A DNA stretch of 14,696 nucleotides from positions 1 through 14,696 of the forward strand of contig USJG01000045.1 of the NCBI GenBank assembly GCA_900554925.1. The letters run 5' to 3'. Shown here piece by piece: positions 13,229 to 14,696 of the stretch; position 1 is the first letter of the stretch; each line of letters starts with the position of its first letter. A program made the position numbers and the translations under genes. The notes beneath the pieces were generated by a model. The model was not told where the DNA came from. It ran no database searches and saw only the letters and a list, made by a program, of their open reading frames with translations. Source of the DNA: an uncultured Lachnospiraceae bacterium. Its GTDB lineage: Bacteria > Bacillota > Clostridia > Lachnospirales > Lachnospiraceae.

Positions 13229-13655
13229 TTGATGCACCACCTTCCAAGTCTGCCTTAGAAACGATCTTGCATTTGCAAGGAAGCTTATGAGTTGCAAGAC
13301 GCAAAGCTTCTTTTGCGATTTCTTCGGGAACTCCTGCGATTTCAAACATTACACGTCCGGGCTTAACAACTGCTACCCAGTATTCCAATGCACCTTTACC
13401 GGAACCCATACGTGTTTCTGCGGGTTTTGCTGTTACTGGTTTGTCGGGGAAAATCTTGATCCAGACTTTACCGCCACGCTTGATATAACGAGTCATGGCA
13501 ACACGGGCTGCTTCAATCTGGTTTGATTTAATCCAACATGGTTCTGTTGCAACAATACCGTATTCACCGTAAGTAATAGTGTTGCCACGAGTTGCTTTTC
13601 CTCTCATGGTGCCACGGAACTGTTTACGACGTTTAACTCTTTTTGGCATTAACAT
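13218..13655 (-). CDS. rplP: 50S ribosomal protein L16
   Basis: L16 organises the A-site tRNA-binding region of the large subunit. [15 protein letters not shown] at the start, [20 protein letters not shown] and the signature [19 protein letters not shown] are clear. 145 aa. The first ATG (13655) overlaps the rpsC stop by one base (TAATG), with AAGGGAG nine bases upstream; an ATG two codons later is possible. It overlaps rpmC by 11 nt at its other end. Confidence 0.98.
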   Translation of the reverse strand: MLMPKRVKRRKQFRGTMRGKATRGNTITYGEYGIVATEPCWIKSNQIEAARVAMTRYIKRGGKVWIKIFPDKPVTAKPAETRMGSGKGALEYWVAVVKPGRVMFEIAGVPEEIAKEALRLATHKLPCKCKIVSKADLEGGASNEN

Positions 13656-14326
13656 TATTTATCGCTCCCTTCCTGCACAGTCTTTTCTTCATTTTTCTTA
13701 GTAGGAAGTACTTCACCCTTGTAAATCCATACCTTAACGCCTACTTTACCATAGGTTGTATCAGCTTCTGCGAAGCCATAATCAATATCGGCACGCAGAG
13801 TCTGAAGAGGAATCGTACCCTCGCTGTAGAACTCTGTACGGGCCATATCTGCACCGCCCAGACGTCCGGAGACAGATGTCTTGATACCAAGCGCGCCTGC
13901 CTTCATGGTTCTGCCCATGCAGGATTTCATAGCACGTCTGAAGGAAACACGGTTTTCAAGCTGCTGAGCAATATTTTCTGCAACAAGCTGTGCATCTCTG
14001 TCAGGTCTCTTGATCTCTTTGATATCTACTAATACTTTCTTTCCTGTCAACTTGGAAAGCTCTTTCTTGGTCACTTCGATTTCAGCACCGCCCTTGCCGA
14101 TCACTACACCAGGCTTAGCTGTATAGATGATAACCTTTACTCTGCCTGCTGCTCTTTCAATCTCAATCTTGGAAACACCGGCACTGTATAATTTCTTCTT
14201 AAGGAATTTTCTGATATTGTAGTCTTCTACAAGGAAATCAGAAAATTCTGCTTCTGCATACCATTTAGAATCCCAATCCTTAATAACACCGACTCTTAAG
14301 CCATGAGGATTAACTTTCTGTCCCAT
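13655..14326 (-). CDS. rpsC: 30S ribosomal protein S3
   Basis: S3 forms part of the mRNA entry channel and helicase with S4 and S5. The N-terminus is [20 protein letters not shown]; the type II KH domain has its loop VVIGKGG at 74-80; the C-domain signature [20 protein letters not shown] and then [21 protein letters not shown] are present. 223 aa with a charged, variable tail. AAAGGAG lies 23 nt downstream-to-upstream between rplV and this ATG, at normal spacing. Confidence 0.98.
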   Translation of the reverse strand: MGQKVNPHGLRVGVIKDWDSKWYAEAEFSDFLVEDYNIRKFLKKKLYSAGVSKIEIERAAGRVKVIIYTAKPGVVIGKGGAEIEVTKKELSKLTGKKVLVDIKEIKRPDRDAQLVAENIAQQLENRVSFRRAMKSCMGRTMKAGALGIKTSVSGRLGGADMARTEFYSEGTIPLQTLRADIDYGFAEADTTYGKVGVKVWIYKGEVLPTKKNEEKTVQEGSDK

Positions 14327-14349
14327 AAAATAACTTTGCTCCTTTCTTT

Positions 14350-14696
14350 CTATCTTTCATCCAGCACAATTGTGATATGGCTCATTCTCTTCTCGATCCT
14401 GTAAGCTCTGCCCTGTGCTCTCGGTCTTACTCTCTTCATTGTAGGTCCTTTATCTGCATAACATTCTACAATGTAAAGGTGTTCCGGATTCGGATACTTT
14501 GCAGGGTCCTGGCTGTACAAATACTCAGCATTCGCACGGGCGGACTCCAGTAATTTCTTGATAACGCTGGAAGCATATCTGGGATTGTACTCTAAAATAC
14601 CCAGCGCAGTTTCCACATCTTTGCCTCTGATAGCATCTAACACGAAACATGCTTTCTGAACAGAAACCCTTGCGTAAGATAACTTAGCTGAAGGTC
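14350..14696 (-). CDS. rplV: 50S ribosomal protein L22 (5' end missing)
   Basis: L22 lines the peptide exit tunnel; its long beta-hairpin is the site of macrolide-resistance changes. The window edge cuts off the N-terminus; 114 codons are visible, starting in [19 protein letters not shown]. Conserved blocks are [20 protein letters not shown], then [12 protein letters not shown], and the hairpin tip region [18 protein letters not shown], which looks normal. A GTG at 14641-14643 is an internal valine, not a start. The gene ends 23 nt before rpsC. Confidence 0.97.
   Translation of the reverse strand, partial: PSAKLSYARVSVQKACFVLDAIRGKDVETALGILEYNPRYASSVIKKLLESARANAEYLYSQDPAKYPNPEHLYIVECYADKGPTMKRVRPRAQGRAYRIEKRMSHITIVLDER

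Noticed and set aside
13643..14032. 129-aa open frame on the plus strand
   Set aside because: Antisense to rpsC; no family likeness.
1..14696. CRISPR array, tRNA or rRNA genes
   Set aside because: No regularly spaced repeats, no tRNA-like cloverleaf with a conserved T-loop, and no rRNA sequence were seen on either strand.

Overview
The window is almost entirely the 3' two-thirds of the bacterial S10-spc-alpha ribosomal-protein supercluster, read on the minus strand (right to left). Gene order in the direction of transcription is rplV (5' end cut by the window edge), rpsC, rplP, rpmC, rpsQ, rplN, rplX, rplE, rpsN, rpsH, rplF, rplR, rpsE, rpmD, rplO, secY, adk, map, a KOW-domain RNA-binding protein gene, infA, rpmJ, rpsM, rpsK, rpsD, rpoA, rplQ. 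A strong intrinsic terminator follows rplQ. The organism is most likely an anaerobic Firmicute of the family Lachnospiraceae (Clostridium cluster XIVa). Grounds: adk-map-KOW-infA between secY and rpmJ, rpsD inside the alpha operon between rpsK and rpoA (unlike Bacillus), zinc-type S14 and L36, a shortened S4 N-terminus, and an L17 lengthened by internal insertions, which I recall as typical of this family. The genus cannot be fixed from this window.

Bases 1374-14696 are the cluster. Most genes are separated by only -11 to +60 nt and have good Shine-Dalgarno sequences. The longer gaps are secY-adk (141 nt), infA-rpmJ (97), rpmJ-rpsM (234), rpsM-rpsK (104), rpsD-rpoA (152) and rpoA-rplQ (163). 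Most of these hold inverted repeats, and some hold promoter-like sequences. Together the genes make ribosomal subunit proteins, the SecY translocation channel, adenylate kinase, N-terminal methionine removal, initiation factor IF-1 and the RNA polymerase alpha subunit: the core protein-synthesis and export machinery of a growing cell.

Bases 785-1373 contain no credible gene. They hold the rplQ terminator and two large fold-back structures side by side: 1016-1323, with arms of about 110 nt, and 881-1009, a compound hairpin. These are the least explained part of the window. They could be structured RNAs or non-autonomous mobile or dispersed repeats.

Bases 182-784 encode an unrecognised 200-aa two-helix membrane protein on the minus strand, with its own promoter-like sequence and terminator. 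Bases 1-133 hold further palindromes.

The best leads are: (1) the 308-bp fold-back; (2) a three-segment switch that could hide or expose the rplQ ribosome-binding site; (3) a four-hairpin leader before rpsM with its own possible promoter; (4) a possible three-way junction before rpsK; (5) a hairpin motif found before both rplN and rpsH, with paired base changes that keep the stem. All RNA structures were read by eye from base complementarity; no folding energies were computed.
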